From: HGM13006 sp964518645
GTDB lineage: Bacteria; Bacillota; Clostridia; Oscillospirales; Oscillospiraceae
NCBI GenBank assembly: GCA_964518645.1
Contig: CAZFGL010000006.1
Location: 1 to 32,639, forward strand
Direction of reading: 5' to 3'
Length of the DNA: 32,639 bases
Numbering within the stretch: position 1 is the first letter of the stretch; each line of letters starts with the position of its first letter. Shown one piece after another: positions 23,087 through 30,495 of the stretch. A program made the translations under genes and the position numbers. Under the pieces are notes generated by a model. It was not told the origin of the DNA and searched no databases. It was given only the letters and a program-made list of their open reading frames with translations.

Positions 23087-23270
23087 GTGAAATGCCGGAA
23101 CTGTGGAAGTGAACTCCGGAAGGGGGCAAAATTTTGCAGTCGCTGCGGAAGTCAGGTCGTAAATATCCCGGTGGCGCAGCAGCCCCCTGAGGTGGCTGCC
23201 CCTGTAAAGGGAAAAAAGAAAACCGGGGTGCTGGTTGGTGTGCTGGTGCTGGCGATCCTGCTGGTCTGCG
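23087..23270 (+). repeat. Direct repeat of the ribbon-anchor cassette, copy 3 (shorter)
   Basis: About 184 bp very similar to copies 1 and 2; similarity ends at CTGCTGGTCTGC, inside the membrane helix. Confidence 0.85.
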
Positions 23271-24445
23271 CCGCTGGTGTGGCTTATGGCATGTTTGGCA
23301 GGGACGGTATTCACAGGGACAACGTGGAAGAGGACACACAATCCGTTGAGGAGAAAAGACTGTCTGACATGGAAAATGTGCTGTCTGTGGAAGAGACAAT
23401 CCCGGAGGCCTCAGAGATCCCTGAGGAGGACAATGCCAGCGGGGGCGTGACGGCTGTGGGCGAAGAAGAAATGATGCTGGTCTATCTGTTGGAAACGGAG
23501 ACGTGTGAGGGAGAATACGGCAATTATAAGGATAGCTATACTTATCACCCAAACGGGAAAAAAGAGAGCTGGACTCGTTATAAGGATGGCGTGATTACAC
23601 GATATACGGAATATAACATGAACGGAGACGAGACGATAGAAAAGAATTATATGTCTGATGGGACGCCTCTCGACCGGTGGGAGTATTCCTATAATACCGA
23701 TGGAAGTTTGTCTACAAAAATCAGGTTTGTTGATGGTGACGTAATTGACTGTCGTCAGGAATATACCTATGATGCAGACGGCAATATATTGTCGTGGGCA
23801 GAGTACGATAAAGCTGATTCTATTATTTGGATCCGTGAGTATACCTATGATGCCAACGGAAACGAGTTGAGTAGTTCATACGAAAGCGTTGATGAGAAGC
23901 TGAACAACCGTTCAGAGTCGATCTATGATGTGGCGGGAAACAAAGTGATAAGTGTGTTCTACGATGGAGATGTCCTGTTCCAACGTGTGGATGCGACCTA
24001 TGATTCTGACGGAAACATGCTGACAGAAACGAGCTATGATAGTGACGGATTGTATGCTGGCGGTAATGAATATGAGTATGATGCCGACGGACGTTTGACG
24101 ACTGATGTGTGGTATGATGCGGACGGTTCGGTTATGGAGCGAATTGAGTATATTTACGATACTGACGGCAACAAGGAGACAGAAGTGTACTGGAATGGAG
24201 ACGGCACTATTTCCACCCAAATTAAATATACCTATGATGCCGATGGGAATCTGTTGACTGAAGCATACTGTGATCAAGGTGGTTCAGTGTGTGAGCATTT
24301 TGAATATACCTACGATGAAAATGGAAACCGACTTTCCCTGAAATTATATTACGAGGATGGATACCTGTCAGAGCAGATTACTTACACCTATGTGGAGATG
24401 CTGGTTCCGGCCGGGTCTCTGGATACAGAGGACATGGACGAATAA
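23087..24445 (+). CDS. Zinc ribbon, membrane anchor, YD-repeat protein (paralogue 3)
   Basis: A 452-residue protein. The ribbon (MKCRNCG ... FCSRCG) and first half of the membrane helix match paralogues 1 and 2 closely, then the sequence leaves them at the end of the helix. A long acidic spacer (about 80-125) follows, then about ten well-kept YD repeats (YTYDADGNI, YTYDANGNE, YEYDADGRL, YTYDENGNR), more regular than in the other two. It ends in VEMLVPAGSLD, a remnant of the VPADS tail of the paralogues. GTG start with AAGGGG upstream. The sequence supports a common anchor joined to a different ectodomain. Function is unknown. Confidence 0.85.
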   Translation: MKCRNCGSELRKGAKFCSRCGSQVVNIPVAQQPPEVAAPVKGKKKTGVLVGVLVLAILLVCAAGVAYGMFGRDGIHRDNVEEDTQSVEEKRLSDMENVLSVEETIPEASEIPEEDNASGGVTAVGEEEMMLVYLLETETCEGEYGNYKDSYTYHPNGKKESWTRYKDGVITRYTEYNMNGDETIEKNYMSDGTPLDRWEYSYNTDGSLSTKIRFVDGDVIDCRQEYTYDADGNILSWAEYDKADSIIWIREYTYDANGNELSSSYESVDEKLNNRSESIYDVAGNKVISVFYDGDVLFQRVDATYDSDGNMLTETSYDSDGLYAGGNEYEYDADGRLTTDVWYDADGSVMERIEYIYDTDGNKETEVYWNGDGTISTQIKYTYDADGNLLTEAYCDQGGSVCEHFEYTYDENGNRLSLKLYYEDGYLSEQITYTYVEMLVPAGSLDTEDMDE

Positions 24446-24531
24446 CATATGGAGTCAAAGGGATGCCTGACACCCGGAATGGAGCGGTTGGCGCATCAAC
24501 GAAAAAATAAAATGTAAAGGAAGGTAATAAG

Positions 24532-25188
24532 ATGAGTAAGTATTGCGGAGCCTGCGGCGCAACACTGGAAGATGACGCCAGAGTATGTGGTTATTGTGGC
24601 CGTCCCTGTGGCGGCGTTCCGCCCCAGATCACTGGGCTGGATTATGTCAGTCCGGCACAGGAGGAACAGAAAAAGGTTCAGAAAAAACGCATAAAGCTGA
24701 TTGCCGGAATGGTGATCGCTGCGGCGGTGTTTGCAATCGTTGTGCGGATCGTGGTCAGCTTTACCGGCTACAACAAGCTGGTGCGGGACGTTATGAAGGC
24801 CTATACCTCCTACGACATTGAGAAGCTGGTGGATCTGTCCAGCGATATTTACAGTGCCTGGGGCGAGGAGTATGCAGAGCACTACTATGAGAGAGAAGTA
24901 GGCAGCACACTGGAATCTCTGGAAGATTCCGTGGGGCATAACCATAAGCTGTCCTATGAGGTGGAGGATATTTATACGGTTTCTGACAAAAAGTTCAGAG
25001 ATACGGTTGAAGCGCTGGATGAAGCATATCTGATGTATGACGCAAGCTATGATACCGATCTGATCGGGGATGTGGCAATTGCAGAGATCAAGGTGATTGC
25101 AGAGCAGGGCGCAAGAAGCTCCAAGCGGAGTGTTACGCTGATGATGATTCAGGAAAACGGAAAATGGAAGCTGTTGGAGATCGACTGA
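24532..25188 (+). CDS. Zinc ribbon, membrane anchor, small extracellular domain
   Basis: A 218-residue protein with ribbon C5/C8/C19/C22 (YCGACG ... VCGYCG), a Lys/Arg-rich stretch (KKVQKKRIK), one membrane helix at about 54-77 and an outside domain of about 140 residues. The latter has helices followed by beta strands and ends MIQENGKWKLLEID, the sort of ending seen in NTF2-like and DUF4878-like domains; that assignment is tentative. AGGAAGG precedes the ATG. An 86-base gap separates it from the YD-repeat gene. The ribbon here is not closely similar in DNA to those of the three paralogues, so it is an older relative. Role unknown. Confidence 0.82.
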   Translation: MSKYCGACGATLEDDARVCGYCGRPCGGVPPQITGLDYVSPAQEEQKKVQKKRIKLIAGMVIAAAVFAIVVRIVVSFTGYNKLVRDVMKAYTSYDIEKLVDLSSDIYSAWGEEYAEHYYEREVGSTLESLEDSVGHNHKLSYEVEDIYTVSDKKFRDTVEALDEAYLMYDASYDTDLIGDVAIAEIKVIAEQGARSSKRSVTLMMIQENGKWKLLEID

Positions 25189-25244
25189 CGGCGAATACAT
25201 ATGTCAATAAATGAACGTCTGTTTCAACCGGAGTGAATCATGAT

Positions 25245-25304
25245 AATAATCGCAGGGGGATTGGAATCTGATGTTCCAAATACCTCTGCGGTTATTGCGT
25301 TTTT
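25245..25304 (+). terminator. Internal terminator or attenuator in the array
   Basis: AATAATCGCAG (25245-25255) pairs with CTGCGGTTATT (25286-25296) with one G-U pair, and TTGGAA with TTCCAA inside. GCG and five T follow. The 35 bases left before the next start are too few for a standard promoter, so this probably lowers rather than ends transcription of the downstream genes. Confidence 0.65.
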
Positions 25305-25339
25305 AGAGAATAAGACCCGGAAGAAGTGTTGAGGTGAAC

Positions 25340-26911
25340 ATGGTGGTTTGTAAAAATTGTGGAGAACAGCTCCCGGATAATATGAAATTCTGCACCCGGT
25401 GCGGAACACCGGTGGAGCGGGAAGAAAAAAAGAAGGGCAAAGACAGCCGGAAGGAACATAAAAAGGGGAATTCCACCCCGGAGAAAAAGGGGGTGGGGTA
25501 CCTGTTTATATGGATTCTGGCACTGGCGATCGTCTTTGCGGTGACCAGCGGGCTGCTGTACATATTGCTCACTGGTACCTTCCTCGGGACGGAGGAAATC
25601 CCGGAGGAACAGGAGTCGTCTGTGGAGGAACTCCGTGAAGAAGAACCCATCCCGGAGGATGATTCCGTGGAGATGGAGATCGTGGTGCGGGAGAATGTTT
25701 CTTCCAGTCCGAAGCCCAGTGAGACTGCTGCCCCCAAGCCCCAGTATGCGCCGGATTCCGGGATCGATATTCCGTATTTACAGCGGGTGCTGATATACCT
25801 TGGGGAGCAGAACGTTCAGGAAAACGGGGAATATGACTACAGCACAGAGCAGGCACTTCTGGCACAGCTCCCTGACCGGGAGATCATCAAGAACAACTGC
25901 ATTGATGCAAAGGTGGTAAACGCGCTTGATGAAAAATTGCAGGGACAGCGGGGACTGTCTCCCTGTACATCGACCGTCAAGACCAAGGCAGAACTGTACC
26001 CTGTCCCCACCGAAGAACTGAAATATGACGGGAGCCTTCCCTACAAGGGGGAGGAGATCAAGTATGTTCAGGCAGCTCTGACAGAGATGAATTACACTGG
26101 GATTACCATGAACGGCATTTATGACAGTGCAACGGAGGATGCGGTGAAGCGGTTTCAGAAGGCCCATTCCCTGAATGCCAGTGGCGTTGTGGATACCCAG
26201 ACGCTGAACGAGATCACCACCGCCCTGCCTCAGTGGCGGCAGCGGCAGGCAGAGGCATCGGCTACCCCGAAGCCTGCCACCACAGCGCCTGCTTCCACCC
26301 CAGTACATACCCAGCCCCCCACGGTCCAGTCCACCCCAACACCCACAGTGGAGCCTGCACCCAGTCCCAGTACTGCGCCCCAGCCGGTTCCTGCATCCAC
26401 CGACGGGTATCTGACGATTTCTCAGGTATCTGCTTCCTCGGAGCTGTATGTGGATGAAATCGAAGAATACCCGGCGGAATGCGTCTGCGATCAGAATCTG
26501 GAGACTGCATGGCAGGAGGGTGTTGACGGATACGGAATTGATGAGTATCTCACCTTCTGTATGGACCCGGGCACTGAGATCACCGGCTTTTTCATCATCA
26601 ACGGGTTTTCCAAATCGGAGAGGCTGTTCTACGCAAATGGTGCCGTGACCAAGATCAAACTGGTTTCCGGCGACCAATCCTGTGTTGTGGACATTACGAG
26701 ATCTGCGGAAACCTACAGCACGACCGGATATACCTACGAGCTGGATACGCCCTTGGTCTGTGACGGAATCCTTCGGGTCTATATTGTGGAAGTCCGGGAA
26801 GGGGAGAACTTTGACGATTCGGGCTTTACAGAGCTGTGGTTTATGGGAAATACAGAGGGAGATGGACTGATGGAACTTCCGGGGGAACCGGAGGCTGGGG
26901 AATCCCCCTGA
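25340..26911 (+). CDS. Zinc ribbon, anchor, peptidoglycan- and glycan-binding protein
   Basis: A 523-residue protein. Ribbon C4/C7/C18/C21, a very basic stretch (EEKKKGKDSRKEHKKG), a membrane helix at about 52-77, an acidic spacer, then a weak and a clear PG_binding_1-like domain (about 135-200 and 218-285; the second has EIKYVQAALTEMNY ... GIYDSATEDAVKRFQKAH). A Pro/Thr/Ala-rich linker (about 292-340) leads to a C-terminal beta domain of the NADase-type glycan-binding kind (ASSELYVDE ... LETAWQEGVDGYGIDEYLTF ... FIINGFSKS). So an outside arm can touch the wall while the ribbon stays inside. Start may be ATG 25340 or GTG 25343; the latter has better spacing to GAGGTG and aligns with the GTG of the paralogues. 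Confidence 0.85.
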   Translation: MVVCKNCGEQLPDNMKFCTRCGTPVEREEKKKGKDSRKEHKKGNSTPEKKGVGYLFIWILALAIVFAVTSGLLYILLTGTFLGTEEIPEEQESSVEELREEEPIPEDDSVEMEIVVRENVSSSPKPSETAAPKPQYAPDSGIDIPYLQRVLIYLGEQNVQENGEYDYSTEQALLAQLPDREIIKNNCIDAKVVNALDEKLQGQRGLSPCTSTVKTKAELYPVPTEELKYDGSLPYKGEEIKYVQAALTEMNYTGITMNGIYDSATEDAVKRFQKAHSLNASGVVDTQTLNEITTALPQWRQRQAEASATPKPATTAPASTPVHTQPPTVQSTPTPTVEPAPSPSTAPQPVPASTDGYLTISQVSASSELYVDEIEEYPAECVCDQNLETAWQEGVDGYGIDEYLTFCMDPGTEITGFFIINGFSKSERLFYANGAVTKIKLVSGDQSCVVDITRSAETYSTTGYTYELDTPLVCDGILRVYIVEVREGENFDDSGFTELWFMGNTEGDGLMELPGEPEAGESP

Positions 26912-26927
26912 AGGATGGAGGACAGAT

Positions 26928-27431
26928 ATGAATCGCTTGTGTAAAAGAATCATATATACCATGGCCGGAGTGCCGGCGCTGCTGACCGGATCTGTGTATG
27001 CATCTGATGCGTCGATGGTGGAGGGAGAGACCGGTATGGAGCAGGTTCGGCGCTTCCTCTCCGGCTTGCAGGGGAACAAAGGCGTCCTGATCGGCCTGGG
27101 GGCAACAGCGGCGGTCTCCCTGCTGCTGATAATCATTTTGCTGTTCGTCTGCATCGGGCGGACAAAACCCAAAAATGCCGGGAAAAAGCCGACAAAGGAA
27201 AAAAGAAAAAAGAAGCCCGGGAAAAAAGAGAAAAAGCGGCGGAATGATGCGCCCGGAGACCCTGTGCCTCAGGAAGCAGGGGAGAATGCCCCCGGGGAAA
27301 TCACCCCCACCCAGATAGAAACGCCGGGACAGCAGAAGCCCCCGGAGGAATACCGGTTCTGCAAGGTCTGCGGCAAACGGTATCTGGTGGGCAAGCGCTT
27401 CTGCACCCAGTGCGGAACACCCCTGGAATAA
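26928..27431 (+). CDS. Membrane protein with C-terminal cytoplasmic zinc ribbon
   Basis: A 167-residue protein with the opposite order to its neighbours. Residues 1-26 look like a signal peptide (ending VYASDA), 27-51 would be outside, 52-76 form a membrane helix (VLIGLGATAAVSLLLIIILLFV), then a strongly basic Lys-rich tail (about 78-108), a Pro-rich linker, and a ribbon at C145/C148/C159/C162 that closes the protein. The positive charges after the helix place the ribbon in the cytoplasm, the same side as in all neighbouring proteins. It starts 16 bases after the previous stop with GGAGGACAG upstream. No known family is recognised beyond the ribbon. Confidence 0.82.
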   Translation: MNRLCKRIIYTMAGVPALLTGSVYASDASMVEGETGMEQVRRFLSGLQGNKGVLIGLGATAAVSLLLIIILLFVCIGRTKPKNAGKKPTKEKRKKKPGKKEKKRRNDAPGDPVPQEAGENAPGEITPTQIETPGQQKPPEEYRFCKVCGKRYLVGKRFCTQCGTPLE

Positions 27432-27464
27432 CCCGGGCATGAGGAAGTAAAAAGAGGTGAGCAT

Positions 27465-30400
27465 ATGTTCTGCCCAAATTGCGGCAAAAAGCTGAAAGAT
27501 ACGGAAAACTTCTGCACGGGCTGTGGAACCCCCATGAGAAACGGCCAGGGCTGGAATCAGGTTCCGGTGGGGAAAGGACACAGTGGACGAAAGCGAAAAC
27601 AGAAAAAGCCCCACAGCCGGAGGAAGGCTGTCCTGTGGGGTGTGATCCTGCTGGTGCTGCTGGCACTGGGGGCGACAGGGGCATATCTGCTGCTGCATCA
27701 GGAGCCACCGGTGATCCATGACCAGACCCAGGAGGGCAGCGCTGTGGAGGACGGCGGAAACGACCCTGATGAGAATCAGCCTGCGGGCAGCGGAGGTGAC
27801 GGTGGCGAGGATAACGAGGCGGTTATGAGTTCCAACGTGAAGCCCTTCCTTGAGGAAAGCGCAGCAGAGATCAATCAGGCGATCACAAATGTGGAAATTA
27901 CCAACAAGGGCATGTTCCTCCGTGTAAATGAGGGAACAGCGCTGGATGCTCTGGGAATCGGAGATATTTTCTATCTGGACGGAACAGAGGAAACCCCGCT
28001 GGGACAGCCCTTTATCGGAAAGATAGCCGGGGTCAGCAACAGAGATGGTACCGTGTCCTATCAGATCGAGACACCTATGATCGACGAGGTGTTCGATGTT
28101 CTGGATGTTCAGTGCGATCAAAAGCTGGAGGTTCAGGATATTGCGCGGATCGAAACCGTGGAAGGGGTTACGGTGACCATGGTGGATGATTTCTCAGATG
28201 CGGACTTTTTTGACTCCGGCCCGGAAACACTGGCAGCGTCCCTGCTTTCCAGGCAACAGGAGCGCGCCGTGGTTGTGCCCCTGACTGAGGAGAAAAACAA
28301 ACTACTGATGGGTCTTGATGTGGACCTGTTAAAGGTGTTTGGCCTTGGGGATAAAACGGGAAATGGCAAAGCTGAACAGTATGAATATTCAGCAGGAAAC
28401 TGGGTGACGGTGTATGCCAATTCGGGGAGCCTGAAATATCACAAGGAGAATTGCCACTATCTGAATGATGACCGGAAAGAACTTACACTCCGGGAGGCCG
28501 AGGAGGGGAAGTATACGCCCTGCCGTATATGCACCCCACCGGTGATGAAGGATTCAAAGGGCGTGCTGCATGGGGAAGAACCGGAACTGAAGCTGTTCGG
28601 ACAGATCGGTCTTGAGGAAGTTGATTTTTATATGGATCTGGACTGGGACATCTTCAGCGGGAAAGGCCTGGAAAAGTTTGCGATTGGTGTGTGCGGAGAC
28701 TTTGTGGCCAAAGCAGGACTGAAGGTTAAGCTGGAAGCGGAACTGGGGGGAGAAAAAACCGGGATCACCATTCCGGCAGCAGATGTGAAGCTCTCAGGCC
28801 TGAATGAAAAGCTGTTTCCTGTGGCATTTTTGACCTACAAAGCCGGGCTGATTGTGCCGGTGACGTTACCGGGCAAAGAAGGGGTTCGTGCAATGACCAG
28901 TGCGGTGCCCCTGACCGTTGGTGCCATCGTTTATGTGGATATTAATGGCAATTTCTCCATGGAGGGGACGCTGACCTTCTCCTACAATTACAACTTCAAT
29001 TGTTCCTATACAGCGGTGGAGAACGGCAAATTCGTAAACATCTGGGATACCAGCGGAAACCCAACCTGCCAGACAGAACTGTCCTGGGAAGGTGCCGTAG
29101 ATGTGGATTTCAACACAGGTGTAGCGGTTTCTGCATACATTTTCAATCTGAATGTGGCAGAAGTGAATGTAGTCAAGCCCGGCGTGGAAGCGGATGGAAA
29201 AGTGAAGATTGAATACAAATCTTCACGGGAGAGCCTGCTGGACGGTGAACCGGTGCGGGAGGGAGCCTTTGAGGCCTCCTACCATGTGCGGGGCTATGTG
29301 AAGCTGTTTGAGGTCAACATGAAGCTGTTGGGCAAAGTAAAATTGTTGGGTGTTAATCTCAGTAAAAGCTATGAACTGCATGAATGCCTGCTGGATTTTA
29401 CCATCGTTGAATTTGGGGAGCGGACGGGGCAGCGATTCAGTTCTGTCACCATGGAGTACTCCCCGGTGACAGCCAAAGACGGGAAGGCCATCTATTATAA
29501 GGACACGGATGGACGGCTGATCCGGGAGGAAAAGGGATACCATACGGTGCTGTATGACACCCCCTTCTATGCCATCTGCGGAATCGACGAGACCTATATC
29601 TACCTGACGGTGGCTCAGGACAAGGGGTATCAGGTGATTCGTGTATCCAAAAAGGATGGCATCTCCAGAAAGATTCTGGACAACGTATCCCAGGTGCTGA
29701 TGATGGGGGAGGAAGTGATGTACTATGTATGCACAGATACCCCGGATATTCTTATGGAACTGGATCGTACCACACTGAAGGAAAGTACCTTCGCCAAATT
29801 CGACCATGATGTGACATTTATGGCCGGTCAGGGAGATGACTTCTATGTGGCCACACTGAAAAGTGACCTGATTTCGTCCTGGTTTGGCAGTACGGTCTAT
29901 TACTATTTGCTGGACGAGTATGGGAACGTGCTGGAGGATTACGGCAGTGATCCGGAGATCACGGAGTATCACCTGGAGGACAACGGTACTTACTACAGCG
30001 CAGAACGAGTGGTCTCCTACGGAGATCTGAGATCCTCCGCAAAAACGGTGTGCTGGATGAGCAAAGACAAGAGCAGCAACGTGGAAGCGAAAGGTACCGG
30101 CGGCTGGGTGATGACCGGCGAAGGCATCTTTACCAATCAGGAAGGGGAGGACGGTGCCTCTCTGCAACTGATACTCTATCGGGCCTCTGACGGCGGGATA
30201 ACCACGGTTACCGATGTGGAGAGCAAGCAGGCCATGTTCACCATCAGTAAAAGTGATGCCGGAGACTGGTTCTTCTTTGACCAGACGGAGGAAAATATGA
30301 TTCTGTACACCATGCCGGCGGATTTTTCGTCGAAGCAGGTGGTAAAGACCTTCCCCCGGAACGATTTCCCCTGTGATCTGGAAGAATGCGGTGCGAAGCT

Positions 30401-30479
30401 GATGAACAACCGGATCTATTTCTATACCATGCCGGATAATGCGACCTGCGAGATGCTGTACTGGTATGATATTGCGTAA
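27465..30479 (+). CDS. Zinc ribbon, anchor, large ectodomain with Ada-like metal motif
   Basis: A 1004-residue protein. Ribbon C3/C6/C17/C20, a basic stretch (GRKRKQKKPHSRRK), a membrane helix at about 55-77 and an acidic Gly-rich spacer. A beta-rich region follows. At 326-357 there is a YHKENC ... PCRIC motif (H326, C330, C353, C356), like the Y-H-x3-C ... G-Y-x-P-C-x2-C-x-P metal site of Ada-type modules, here predicted outside. The middle (about 390-660) is a long beta domain; the last 330 residues resemble DUF5050-type propeller repeats (YYKDTDGRLIREEKGY, AICGIDETYIYLTVAQ). AGAGGTGAG precedes the ATG. Largest ectodomain of the array; no enzymatic signature was found. Confidence 0.82.
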   Translation: MFCPNCGKKLKDTENFCTGCGTPMRNGQGWNQVPVGKGHSGRKRKQKKPHSRRKAVLWGVILLVLLALGATGAYLLLHQEPPVIHDQTQEGSAVEDGGNDPDENQPAGSGGDGGEDNEAVMSSNVKPFLEESAAEINQAITNVEITNKGMFLRVNEGTALDALGIGDIFYLDGTEETPLGQPFIGKIAGVSNRDGTVSYQIETPMIDEVFDVLDVQCDQKLEVQDIARIETVEGVTVTMVDDFSDADFFDSGPETLAASLLSRQQERAVVVPLTEEKNKLLMGLDVDLLKVFGLGDKTGNGKAEQYEYSAGNWVTVYANSGSLKYHKENCHYLNDDRKELTLREAEEGKYTPCRICTPPVMKDSKGVLHGEEPELKLFGQIGLEEVDFYMDLDWDIFSGKGLEKFAIGVCGDFVAKAGLKVKLEAELGGEKTGITIPAADVKLSGLNEKLFPVAFLTYKAGLIVPVTLPGKEGVRAMTSAVPLTVGAIVYVDINGNFSMEGTLTFSYNYNFNCSYTAVENGKFVNIWDTSGNPTCQTELSWEGAVDVDFNTGVAVSAYIFNLNVAEVNVVKPGVEADGKVKIEYKSSRESLLDGEPVREGAFEASYHVRGYVKLFEVNMKLLGKVKLLGVNLSKSYELHECLLDFTIVEFGERTGQRFSSVTMEYSPVTAKDGKAIYYKDTDGRLIREEKGYHTVLYDTPFYAICGIDETYIYLTVAQDKGYQVIRVSKKDGISRKILDNVSQVLMMGEEVMYYVCTDTPDILMELDRTTLKESTFAKFDHDVTFMAGQGDDFYVATLKSDLISSWFGSTVYYYLLDEYGNVLEDYGSDPEITEYHLEDNGTYYSAERVVSYGDLRSSAKTVCWMSKDKSSNVEAKGTGGWVMTGEGIFTNQEGEDGASLQLILYRASDGGITTVTDVESKQAMFTISKSDAGDWFFFDQTEENMILYTMPADFSSKQVVKTFPRNDFPCDLEECGAKLMNNRIYFYTMPDNATCEMLYWYDIA

Positions 30480-30495
30480 AGGAGTGTGTTGTGGT

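Noticed and set aside
20671..24445. The YD-repeat proteins as RHS toxins
   Set aside because: They are short, lack the RHS core signature and any C-terminal toxin domain, and no immunity gene follows.
25778..28121. Long minus-strand open frames opposite the array genes (25778-27172 and 26841-28121)
   Set aside because: They lie opposite genes with clear ribbons, membrane helices and domain motifs and have no features of their own.
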